A DNA stretch of 64,000 nucleotides, taken from NCBI GenBank assembly GCA_029204225.1, contig CM055095.1:38806141-38870140 (forward strand), given 5' to 3'. Origin of the DNA: Diphasiastrum complanatum (Eukaryota > Streptophyta > Lycopodiopsida > Lycopodiales > Lycopodiaceae). Made by a program: the position numbers and the translations under genes. Shown piece after piece: positions 43,697 to 53,255 of this stretch. Position 1 is the first letter of the stretch, and each line of letters begins with the position of its first letter. The notes under the pieces were generated by a model. It searched no databases. It saw only the letters and a list, made by a program, of their open reading frames with translations, and was not told the DNA's origin.

Positions 43697-43866
43697 GTAA
43701 ATGTCACACTTAATCCTCTCTACTGATTTCAGCACGCAACAAACTTCAGATGGATTCTGGGATTGCTGAAATTTGTGCAATGGCTTGGTTTTTTTTGTGA
43801 ATGCTCTTTTTAGTGATTGCATTGGGATTTTACATTATGCCTTAAAATATTTTTATTACCCACAGA

Positions 43867-44019
43867 CAAAGTTCCGGGTGCCGTGGTACGGCACCAGGTA
43901 CAGCACACGTACCGTAAGTGCTGTACAAGTGCCATACCTTTTCAGTGCCATGGCACCTTTTGAAGTAAAAAAAACCACGGCACTTAGACCCCACGACACT
44001 TGTGCCGCGGGGAACTTTG
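43867..44019. mobile_element. 153-bp hAT-type MITE
   Basis: It begins CAAAGTTCC and ends GGAACTTTG, terminal inverted repeats that fit the hAT consensus YARNG. It is flanked by CCCACAGA (43859-43866) and CCCACAAA (44020-44027), an 8-bp target duplication with one mismatch, the hAT length. The interior has many GTGCCG/CGGCAC repeats and can fold back, with no ORF. It sits about 170 bases after exon 2 of the dioxygenase, in what would be its next intron. Confidence 0.75.
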
Positions 44020-44303
44020 CCCACAAATTTTGACTTTTTATCTCCGGTGATGTGGTGCTCCAAATTTTTCGTGGAAATTTTATGAGGTGTAAAGTGAGCC
44101 TTTTGAAAAGTTTTATGGACTTCAAGATTTCATAATGTGTCACATGTCGACGCTTTCACAAATGATAATCTACTTCATATTTTAGTTTTAGGTCTTTTTC
44201 CATAAAAGAACTCACGCACAAAGTTGAAACCATAGTTTTCAGAGGATTGAAGTTCTTTTCATGATTTGTGTCAAACTTTGAATAATCAGTCACCTAAGCA
44301 TAG

Positions 44304-45252
44304 ATGATGGTGGAAGTTGTGGAAATAAAAGTAATGGTGCATAGTCCCTTGGTTAAGGTAGTTCGTTGTTACAACTCCCATGATCTGTGATAGTTCATCA
44401 AATCCCATGATCTCTGATAGTTTTCAAGGTTGACACACACTCATACAAGTAACAACGCATTGTAACCGCCCACCAATCATAGGATCATTGCCGACCCACT
44501 CCCATGCACTAAAGTTACTAACAATGTCATGCCTGGTCAAGCCTTCAACGATAATTGATTTCCCATGCCAACAACCATCAATCTCAACTCTCTCTAGCAC
44601 ATATCACCTGGCTTGGACATACATCCTAGCTAGCGCACGTGCTTTCCATCCACCAATTCCTAGGTAGATTGAGTGTATGAGAAAGAGATACCTCACCTCC
44701 TAGGTAGATTGAGTGTATGGCAAAGAGATACCTCACCTCTATATAAACATAGTGCAAGTGGGTCCCAATTATGAGTGACACATGACCACCTAGGATGGCA
44801 CCTATGATGGTGGAAGTTGTGGGAGTAAAAGTATTGGTGCACAGTCCCTTGTCACATTAGTTGGCATAAATCCCTTGGTAAAGGTAGTTTATTATTGCAA
44901 CCTCCATGATCTCCAATAGCTTCAAATGTTGATGCACATCCCATACAAGTGATGATGCACCATATCCGCCAAAATTCGCAGGATCAGTACTGACCCACCC
45001 CCATGCATTGGAGTCCCATCCGTAGGGTCATTGTTGCACCTCCATGCACTAGAGTTACCGACACCGTCATGTCAGATCCCAAACCACCAGCCATGCTCTC
45101 AACTCTCTCTAGCACACATATTTTGGCCTAGAGATAGATCCTAGTTATTGCATGTGCTCTTGATCCACCAAATTCTAGGTAGATGGAGTGAATGGAAAAA
45201 GGGATAATCCACCTCTATATAAGCATAGTACAAGTGGATCCCATCAAGCATG
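44304..45252 (+). repeat. 500-bp tandem duplication, second copy split by copia F
   Basis: ATGATGGTGGAAGTTGTGG occurs at 44304 and 44804, exactly 500 bases apart. Shared landmarks in order are AGTCCCTTGG, CATGATCT, CCCCCATGCA or similar, CTCTCTCTAGCACA, TAGGTAGATKGAGTG, CACCTCTATATAA and AAGTGGRTCCCA. The second copy is cut at 45252 and resumes at 51417 (GTCCCATCGA...CTAGGATGG). The first copy also holds a short internal duplication of CTAGGTAGATTGAGTGTATG. Confidence 0.8.
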
Positions 45253-45934
45253 TGTAAAAATTACAGCAAATAAGGATCCTAAAACACTTGAAATGATGAG
45301 GGAAACAATAGATTATGATTTCATAAGATTAGCACAAGTTGAACCATCAAAATCCATCAAAAATCTATGCTTGAACCTCACTAAATGGCCCAAATCCTTG
45401 AAGAAGGCTTCACACGTGTGAAAGTACGGCCTCCCACAGTCTGAGTACTGTACACCAGACCTACATTCAATCCTATAATTATTAGTAATCACAAGTACTC
45501 AAACAATTATGAACATAGAGAGCAATTGCACCATTATGAGAGAAAAAACATGAAATTGCTTGATTGATTTTGGTGAGATATCATCACCTATATATACATG
45601 ATCCATCACGGTTTTGGGCAGGTATGAGTAGCCCTAAACCTATCCCTAATGCTAATTTTGGTGGATCTTTCATCCCTACCAAGTTAGGGTTGGAATCTTG
45701 GAGATCCCTCAACAATGCAAAAATTACCAAAAATAGCTCCTATTTTTTCTCCCTTGTATCTAAGCATAATTTGGACTCATTCCAAAGGTTCTAACACTTA
45801 GGTCTACTTGAGAACATCCTTATGAATGGAATCCTATGCTATTTGGCACGTGTGACAAGCCACATCATGACCATCTAACTATTTACAAGTCATATGACCA
45901 AAACTAGTCAAGCTAGAATTGTGAATTTTTAACA
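45253..45934 (-). repeat. Copia F 3' LTR
   Basis: On the minus strand it starts TGTTAAAAATTC and ends GTAATTTTTACA. The palindrome TTCACACGTGTGAA lies at 45409-45422 and a TATA box (TGTATATATAG) at about 45587-45597. A 76-codon frame inside it also occurs in the other LTR and is not a gene. Confidence 0.95.
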
Positions 45935-45948
45935 CTCCTCCTCACTAT

Positions 45949-48900
45949 CTAGCTTGGTTCAATCATTGCTTTACTAATCACTCCAAGTGATGATCTGAAC
46001 TTCATAAAAGGTGTCTTTTGAAGTGGTTTAGTAAGTAGATCAGCTACACATTCATTGCTTGGAACATGCTCCAAAGCAATCTCCTTGGCTTGCACCATTT
46101 CTCTCACAAAGTGATGGCATATCTCAATGTGCTTAGATCTTGCATGGAAGATTGGGTTAGATGCAAGGTGTTGGGCTGATATATTGTCATTGTAGATGAT
46201 TGGTGCCTCCTCTGAATCCATGATCTTTAGTTCCACCAATAATCTCTTGATCCAAAGTACCTCCTTTGTAGTGGTTGTCAAAGCTTTGTACTCGGCCTCG
46301 GTTGAAGATAGAGATATAGTTTCTTGCTTTTTTGAAAGCCATGAAACCACACCTTCTCCTATGAAAGTTGAATAGGCACTTGTTGATTTCCTATCCCTCT
46401 TGTCCCCTGCAAAATCTGAATCACTAAATGCATGAAGGTTAATCACATCTCCTCTATATAGAATCCCAAAATCCAATGTACCCGAGATGTATCTTAGAAT
46501 CCTCTTAGCCTTTTTCCAATGGATATTCAATGGCTTTTGCATGGATTGGCTCAACCTACATACACTAAAGCTAAGATCTGGTCTAGTTATAGTGATCCAC
46601 ATTAAGGAACCTATAAGTTGCCTAAACAAAGTGATGTCCATGAAGGATCTTTCATCATCTTCATTTGGCACTTTTACATCTTGCTCCATTGGTGTGTCAA
46701 CACTTTTGCATACTTCCATCTTAAACTTCTTCAAAAGACTTTGAGCATAGTTTACTTGACTTATAAAGATAAAATCAGACCCTCTAAGTACTTCTATGCC
46801 TAAGATGAAGTGAAGACACCCTAGATCTACCATCTTGAACTCTAAGGATAGATCTATCTTGATTTTTTCAATACCATCAACACTATTTCCACTAATGATG
46901 ATGTCATCTACATAAATGAGTAAAAGTACAATACCAACATCATCAAACTTAATGTAAAGAGTGGGATCATATTCACTTTGAACAAAAGAAAGTGAAATAA
47001 GATAGCAATGTAGTCTTGAATTCCAAGATCTCGAGGCTTGCTTCAAGCCATAGATGCTTCTTTGGAGATGGCATACTTTGTTCTCCATTCCGTGCTTGAT
47101 GAACCCTTGTGGCTGCTCCATATAGATATCCTCTTCCAAAAAACCATTCAAGAAAGAATTAGAGACATCTATTTGACATAGAATCCATCCAAAATGTGAT
47201 GCAAGTGCAATGACTAGCCTTATTGTGACCATCTTGGCCACGGGTGCAAAAGTTTTCTCATAGTCTATCCCTCTCTCTTGAGCATAACCTTTTGCAACTA
47301 ATCTTGATTTATGTTTGTTAACACTCCCATTTGCATTCAACTTAAGCTTGAAGACCCACTTGCATCCTATTACATTCCTTTGAGGTCTCTCAACAAGCAA
47401 CCAAGTTTCATTCTCAATCAAGGCATCATACTCATCCAACATAGCTTTATACCATTCTTTGGAGTTCAATGCATCTTCAACATTAGATGGTTCTTCAAAA
47501 CTAGATAAAGCATAAGAAGTGGATGAGATACCCTCAACTTGCTGTCCTTTTCCTTGATATGTGAGCCTTGATGGCTCCACTTTTGCCCTTGAAGATCTCC
47601 TTGGTGTGATAGGTGGGTTTGGTGCTTGCTCCTCCATGAGCTCCTCCTCAAAACCACAATCTTGCTCCTCGGCCATCTTCTTCTTGATTGTTGGAGCACT
47701 TGAGCCTTCTTCAAGCATATGCATATGATGTTCATCAAAGATGACATCCCTTGAAACAACAAATTTGTTCAAGGATGGGAGATAGACTTTGTAGCCCTTG
47801 CTTGAGCTTGCATATCCAAGCATGATCCCTCTTGTGGAAGATGGATCCTCCTTGGTTCTTGTTTCCAATGGCACATGCACATAACATATACACCCAAAAA
47901 CTTTCAAGTGATTAAGATTGGGTTTCTTTCCATACAACATCTCATAAGGAGTTTTGCCTTCAATTGCTTTGCAAGACACCCTATTCATCAAGTAGTTTGC
48001 ACATACAAGAGACTCACCCCAAAAGGATTTGGGCAAACAAGCATCTAATCTTAAAGCCTTAGAACATTCACATAATGTTCTATTCCTTCTTTCAGCAACT
48101 CCATTTTGTTGAGGAGTGTAAGGACAAGAAGTCTCTTTCTTGATCCCTTCCTCCTCACAAAAGGCCTTGAACTCATTGGAGATGAATTCTCCACCATTGT
48201 CACTTCTAAGAATCTTGATGCTATGATTATGATGCTTTTCCACAAACAACTTGAACTTTACAAAAGTATCAAATACTTGAGACTTGAAGGAAAGTAAGAA
48301 CACCCAACAATATCTTGAGTAGTCATCAATGAAGGTTAAAAACATGGATGAACCTCCATTAGATTTGGTGCTAGCAATGTGCACATCCGAGTGTATGAGT
48401 TCAAGAGGATGAGATGACTTTGTGATGGAGTTAGGAAACACCTTCTTATGTGCCTTGGATAAGGCACAAGCTTCACAAACCTTGTCTTCCTTCCCAATAG
48501 ACCTTGGTAGGCCTAAAGCATACTCCTCCTTGATCATAGCCTCCATGGAACCCGAGTTGACATGTCCAAGTCTTTTGTGCCATAAAGTAAAGGTAGATAT
48601 CTTGCTCTTCTCGGCCAACATGACAACATTAGTATCCACAAATGCATCCAGCTTATAAAGTTTGCCAAGTCTAGTGCCCTTAGCCACTATCTTACCCTTC
48701 TTCTTGATGAAACATTCATTTGAAGCAAAGTCAACATTGAAACCATTGTCTACCATTTGGCCAACACTTAGTAGATTCTTTGTTATTGTAGGAATGTACA
48801 AAACACCTTCTATGTTGATCTTTTTGGAAGATCCTAAGCAAAGGGGAATGCTACCAACTCCTTCAATCTTACAAGCTTCATCATTTGCTGTATAGATAGA

Positions 48901-49446
48901 CTTTATAGGTCCATCATAAGATAAGAGAGAAGAGAAAAACTCCCTTTTACTAGTCATGTGTGAACTAGCACCCGATTCAATCCACCAAGGATCTTCTCCT
49001 TTGAAGCTTGTTGAAGAAAATATGGACATCATGAGAGAGTCCTCATGTGAACTCTCCTCCTCCTCCTCTTTGCTCATGTTGGCTTGGCTTTGATCTTGCT
49101 TCCTCTTGAAGCATTCCGAGGCATAATGCCCCATCTTGCTACAATAGTAGCACTTCACCTTTGATTTGTCCTTCTTGACTTTGGTGGTTGATGGAGATGC
49201 CTTTGGGGGTCCTTCTTGATCCTCAAGCTTTGTAGACTTCTTGAATGTTGATCCTTTGTCTTTGGACTTGCCTTTGCCTTTGGTGAAGAGAGCTTGGTCA
49301 TCTCCACCTTGGATGGAAAGCCTATCCATCCTCCTCTTGCATTTGGCTCCTTCTTGATTCCTCGGCCATGAGTGTGCCTTGGAGTTCTTCAAGTATGGGT
49401 AGCTTACCCATAATTGCATATCCCTGAACCAAATTGTCAAATTCAA
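45949..49446 (-). CDS. Copia F gag end and pol, 1165 codons open
   Basis: The first 42 codons are out-of-frame gag. True polyprotein begins near the LSIQGGDDQALFTKGKGK segment. The CCHC knuckle is C99, C102, H107, C112. Protease reads WWIESGASSHMT, with E157 where copia elements have Asp. The pre-integrase domain has HKRLGHVNSGS. Integrase has D354 (IHSD), D416 (LRSDNGGEF) and E452 (NGVAERRNR), a complete triad. RT has YVDDIII at 845-851. RNase H has SDSDFAGDKRDRKS, LSSTEAEYKAL and ARSKHIEICHHFVRE. It ends with a stop 15 bases before the 3' LTR, with the purine tract GTGAGGAGGAG between. Confidence 0.95.
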   Translation of the reverse strand: MNLTIWFRDMQLWVSYPYLKNSKAHSWPRNQEGAKCKRRMDRLSIQGGDDQALFTKGKGKSKDKGSTFKKSTKLEDQEGPPKASPSTTKVKKDKSKVKCYYCSKMGHYASECFKRKQDQSQANMSKEEEEESSHEDSLMMSIFSSTSFKGEDPWWIESGASSHMTSKREFFSSLLSYDGPIKSIYTANDEACKIEGVGSIPLCLGSSKKINIEGVLYIPTITKNLLSVGQMVDNGFNVDFASNECFIKKKGKIVAKGTRLGKLYKLDAFVDTNVVMLAEKSKISTFTLWHKRLGHVNSGSMEAMIKEEYALGLPRSIGKEDKVCEACALSKAHKKVFPNSITKSSHPLELIHSDVHIASTKSNGGSSMFLTFIDDYSRYCWVFLLSFKSQVFDTFVKFKLFVEKHHNHSIKILRSDNGGEFISNEFKAFCEEEGIKKETSCPYTPQQNGVAERRNRTLCECSKALRLDACLPKSFWGESLVCANYLMNRVSCKAIEGKTPYEMLYGKKPNLNHLKVFGCICYVHVPLETRTKEDPSSTRGIMLGYASSSKGYKVYLPSLNKFVVSRDVIFDEHHMHMLEEGSSAPTIKKKMAEEQDCGFEEELMEEQAPNPPITPRRSSRAKVEPSRLTYQGKGQQVEGISSTSYALSSFEEPSNVEDALNSKEWYKAMLDEYDALIENETWLLVERPQRNVIGCKWVFKLKLNANGSVNKHKSRLVAKGYAQERGIDYEKTFAPVAKMVTIRLVIALASHFGWILCQIDVSNSFLNGFLEEDIYMEQPQGFIKHGMENKVCHLQRSIYGLKQASRSWNSRLHCYLISLSFVQSEYDPTLYIKFDDVGIVLLLIYVDDIIISGNSVDGIEKIKIDLSLEFKMVDLGCLHFILGIEVLRGSDFIFISQVNYAQSLLKKFKMEVCKSVDTPMEQDVKVPNEDDERSFMDITLFRQLIGSLMWITITRPDLSFSVCRLSQSMQKPLNIHWKKAKRILRYISGTLDFGILYRGDVINLHAFSDSDFAGDKRDRKSTSAYSTFIGEGVVSWLSKKQETISLSSTEAEYKALTTTTKEVLWIKRLLVELKIMDSEEAPIIYNDNISAQHLASNPIFHARSKHIEICHHFVREMVQAKEIALEHVPSNECVADLLTKPLQKTPFMKFRSSLGVISKAMIEPS

Positions 49447-49918
49447 AGCTTAGTCCATTCAATATGAGTTGAACAAGCTCTTCATCCTTGATAGGGTCAC
49501 CTATAAAGGCTAGCTCTTTGTTCAATTCCTTTACTCTTAGGACAAAAGTATGTGCACTCTCTCCTTTCTTTTGATAGCTTCTATAGATTTGATTCTTCAA
49601 AGCTAACATTCTAGTTTGGTTCTTGGATTCATAGACCTTTTGCAAAGTCTCCCAAGCATCTTGAACTGAAGTGCAATCTCCTACCTCTCTTAAGAGTTCA
49701 TTTGCAACATTCATTTTTATGCAATGTAGTGCAACATTGCACCTCTTGATGTATTTGGCTTTTTCTTGAGGATGAATAGGTTCACCCTCCTTACCATTTA
49801 CAATTTCCATCAGATCTTGCATGATCATGATAGATTCCATTCTAACTTTCCATATGGAATAGTTAGTTTTGTTGAGCCTTTCATTAGTATCCAAAAGATA
49901 TGCATTTATAGATGCCAT
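49322..49918 (-). CDS. Copia F gag N-terminal part (198 aa), frameshifted from pol
   Basis: It starts with ATG at 49918. UBN2-type gag has NYSIWKVRMESIM, ALHCIKMNVANELL, TSVQDAWETLQKVYESK and FVLRVKELNKEL. It ends at a stop at 49322 right after AEESRRSQMQEEDG, where the other frame takes over with GGDDQALFTKGK. In copia-1 the same border is read in one frame (LLAEEHRLQSK then GGGEEAFFTKGK), so a single-base change in length broke the frame near 49322-49335. Programmed frameshifting is possible but unusual for copia. Confidence 0.9.
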   Translation of the reverse strand: MASINAYLLDTNERLNKTNYSIWKVRMESIMIMQDLMEIVNGKEGEPIHPQEKAKYIKRCNVALHCIKMNVANELLREVGDCTSVQDAWETLQKVYESKNQTRMLALKNQIYRSYQKKGESAHTFVLRVKELNKELAFIGDPIKDEELVQLILNGLSFEFDNLVQGYAIMGKLPILEELQGTLMAEESRRSQMQEEDG

Positions 49919-50716
49919 CTAGTCTCCTAATCAAGGACTTGACACAAATGAAGGTTACTTCTATTGATTTGATTGAAGGTCTACCTTATCCCACTTCTTA
50001 GGGACCTGAAAAGATCAGTAATAGACTTCCTATAAAGATCTAAGAATGATCTCTAACAAAATCAAATCATAGAATACTAGAAACAATGCACTTGCTTGAT
50101 TGAAGTAGACAATACTAGTAGAATTGCCCCTCTTTCTATAAAGAACATTAAAGCTTCCAAATGATCTGATCAAGAGTGAATTTTAGCAACCTAATATACT
50201 TCCAAAATAACTTGTAAAAGATCTAAATGGAACTTAATGAGGATGCAACACATTCTACTATCCAATCACAAGCAAAAAATGATCAAAATTGATGAAAAAT
50301 TGATCTAATTTGGTGCATAAGTCAAGCAATGGTTGGACTGAACCTAAATCACTTTAGGAGGTGTCTACTACACCTTAGAACAGCCTTGAAGAGTCCCCAA
50401 AACTCTGATCTTCCCTCTCCTTGAATGCTAGAAAGCCTCCTCTATGAAATCACCTCCAAAACTTGCTTAGAAATCAATGCTTGGAGCAAGCAAAACTTGC
50501 TATCTTGGTAATGTGTATTGAATTCAACTTTGCCTCTGGTTTTAGACACCTAAACACCTGCAAATGAAGTCACACAACACCAATCTCCAATGTATTTGAC
50601 TCACTTTGAGTTCTAGAATCAATACTAGATGCTAAGATCCAATCTACACAAGATTTAGATCAAAAATTGTGATCAAATTGAATGAAAACCAAGGATTTAG
50701 CTCATTTCAGCCTTTA

Positions 50717-50729
50717 GGCTCTGATACCA
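50717..50729 (-). promoter_or_regulatory. Copia F primer-binding site
   Basis: The minus strand reads TGGTATCAGAGCC directly next to the 5' LTR end (TTTTTACA). About 800 bases of leader separate it from the gag ATG. Confidence 0.9.
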
Positions 50730-51411
50730 TGTAAAAATTACAGCAAATAAGGATCCTAAAACACTTGAAATGATGAGGGAAACAATAGATTATGATTTCA
50801 TAAGATTAGCACAAGTTGAACCATCAAAATCCATCAAAAATCTATGCTTGAACCTCACTAAATGGCCCAAATCCTTGAAGAAGGCTTCACACGTGTGAAA
50901 GTACGGCCTCCCACAGTCTGAGTACTGTACACCAGACCTACATTCAATCCTATAATTATTAGTAATCACAAGTACTCAAACAATTATGAACATAGAGAGC
51001 AATTGCACCATTATGAGAGAAAAAACATGAAATTGCTTGATTGATTTTGGTGAGATATCATCACCTATATATACATGATCCATCACGGTTTTGGGCAGGT
51101 ATGAGTAGCCCTAAACCTATCCCTAATGCTAATTTTGGTGGATCTTTCATCCCTACCAAGTTAGGGTTGGAATCTTGGAGATCCCTCAACAATGCAAAAA
51201 TTACCAAAAATAGCTCCTATTTTTTCTCCCTTGTATCTAAGCATAATTTGGACTCATTCCAAAGGTTCTAACACTTAGGTCTACTTGAGAACATCCTTAT
51301 GAATGGAATCCTATGCTATTTGGCACGTGTGACAAGCCACATCATGACCATCTAACTATTTACAAGTCATATGACCAAAACTAGTCAAGCTAGAATTGTG
51401 AATTTTTAACA
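50730..51411 (-). repeat. Copia F 5' LTR
   Basis: 682 bp, identical by eye to 45253-45934, with the G-box palindrome at 50886-50899. GCATG follows at 51412-51416. Confidence 0.95.
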
Positions 51412-51416
51412 GCATG

Positions 51417-52148
51417 GTCCCATCGACGACACGTGACCAACTAGGATGGTGACGTGTGGCACTCAAACATGTCGATAATGCCAAATCCTGAGTCATCATT
51501 AGAGCTTCCTTATATGAGAAAAAACCAGAAAATCTAAGTTACAAGTCATCGTCCTCCTTCCGAGCGTCCTCATTGTCTGACTTACCTTTCCAATGAATCA
51601 TATGTTCAAAAATCAAATGATTTCTCAACAAATGATGCCGAGTGTCCATGATCCTTTCATCATGGGGGGGGTATAAAGGAAGTGAAGTCCTCCAATAATA
51701 CTAGTTCATTTTTTGGAACAAGGTTACCCTTTCCACCATGTCATTTTTTCAAACGATCACACGAAATACAAAATGAATGTGAGAAATTTCAACTAGTGTT
51801 GCTATTTTGGTCATATTTGTATATTTGGCGATTGACGCCAATTTTCATATTAGACTTCGAGTTTGACTTTTCAAAGTTATATTAGTCTAAAAGCATTTGA
51901 ATAAGCACTTTTTGAAAGTGTGGAAAAGTGTAGTACACGAGTTTTGTAGATTCAAATCTGAATGTTGGAGACATTGAATCTAGTCCTCATTAATGCTAGA
52001 ATTTTGTTACGGAGGAAAACCAAACTCATTAATGAGTCATGGATCTGCTATATATAGTTGTATACTCATGGAAAGAGACATTTCTCTCTCTCTTATCTCA
52101 CTTCATGCTTATACATGAGTTCTCTTGGGTTCATCTATCCATTGGTGC
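51417..52148. other. Flank of copia F, no gene
   Basis: The first 40-50 bases complete the second 500-bp repeat copy. The rest, with an 8-base G run near 51665 and short A+T-rich stretches, shows no gene. I looked here for a last dioxygenase exon and found none. Confidence 0.5.
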
Positions 52149-52245
52149 ACTATATTTGTCATATTACTACAACATTTTGGAGGATTTCCAACCCTATTAT
52201 CGAGGCTTTTAAGAAGAATTTTTTTTTTTGAAAAAAGATCACAAA

Positions 52246-52500
52246 CCTCGGTATACACCATGAAGTATGTCTCGGAACAAGATTGTCGATAATTCCCTCA
52301 GTAATCAAGGCTTCTTCATCTCATTGTTGTTTTGTTTATAGCACGGACATACCGAAGGATAACCGATGGCCCTCGGTATATCTCTCTAAAAAGGCTGTAG
52401 TGGCATGTCTCTACCGAGGGATATACCAAGGTCCATCCCTTGGTATACCCCTTTCAAAATGGCACCATGTTCCGAGAATCATTCCGAGGGTTAAAAATCA
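52246..52500. repeat. CCGAGG/GGTATA inverted and direct motif cluster
   Basis: CCTCGGTATAC (52246) and CCCTCGGTATATC (52370) occur in one direction and ACCGAGGGATATACC (52413) in the other. GGGATATACCAAGG (52418-52431) pairs with CCTTGGTATACCC (52438-52450) as a hairpin. Such motif clusters are typical of CACTA subterminal regions. Confidence 0.6.
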
Positions 52501-52739
52501 AAAAAATAAATAAAAATGGACTCCATCCGACCCCAAGAGTCTTTTGCACCACTTCTTATGAAGTTGGTAAGCAAAATCATTTGTTCATTATTGTTAATAA
52601 AAAAATTTGCAAGGTATATTTGAGTTACATTTTAAACACTTAAAAATTGATGAAGGAAACTTAAAGTCAACGAATATATATTCATACATAAATGTTTCAA
52701 GTACAGAGATATGTTATAAATTGGAGTATTGAAATACAC

Positions 52740-53150
52740 CTAGTTATAATTAGATCCAACTAAGTCATCCTCATCCTGGCCATTCAGATCGCAATCGGAC
52801 TCATGTGACTATGATGCATGAGATTGAGACTATGAAACCTGCATGCAATGGAGATGATTCAGTTATCTAAGAAATGTGATGAGAGTAAAAGTCAGACCAC
52901 ATGAATGTAGTGAAGTTAAAGTATATCTTGAAGCCATATATACCTCAAATCTAGAATATCCATCCGAATCAAGGCACAAAGAAGACTTGAAGTTTGTGAA
53001 GAAAGGATTCTCTGATAATCTAGATCGCGTCAAACAACAACAGGAGGCCATTAAGAAGCTATAGGAGACTTTAGGGACCTTCTCACCTTGGAAGTGGTGG
53101 CCAGGGTCTCCCATGGACATCGTTATAACCCTGTCAAATGGCTCCATTCT
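52740..53150 (-). pseudogene. Duplicated 3' exons of the Ptta-like gene
   Basis: The minus strand repeats the end of the neighbouring gene: SHAS and SHESD, then GQDEDD, and a DSDGYSR segment like DWDGYSR. The spacing suggests a tandem duplication of about 480 bases covering 53220-53470. It has in-frame stops and is not functional. Confidence 0.5.
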
Positions 53151-53255
53151 GTCCTAAAACTAGACTCCATGCAATTGAAGATTCATGTAGAGGACTTGAC
53201 TTAAACAAATTATAAATGTTGATACATAAATGTTCTAAAGAATGAAACGCCTAAT

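Larger units (their letters stand above)
45253..51411 (-). mobile_element. Copia F: structurally complete Ty1/copia retrotransposon
   Basis: 6159 bp with 682-bp LTRs at 45253-45934 and 50730-51411 that look identical, TG...CA ends, target duplication GCATG (45248-45252 and 51412-51416), PBS and PPT. Gag and pol are on the minus strand. It inserted into the second copy of a 500-bp tandem repeat. LTR identity makes it recent, but gag carries a frameshift and the protease active site has Glu for Asp, so this copy is probably not autonomous. Confidence 0.97.

Noticed and set aside
45564-45794. 76-codon frame repeated identically at 51041-51271
   Set aside because: Both copies lie at the same position in the two copia F LTRs; identity reflects LTR identity, not a gene family.
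52876-53064. 62-codon plus-strand charged frame
   Set aside because: It overlaps the duplicated minus-strand exon region and has no family match; it is too short to support.
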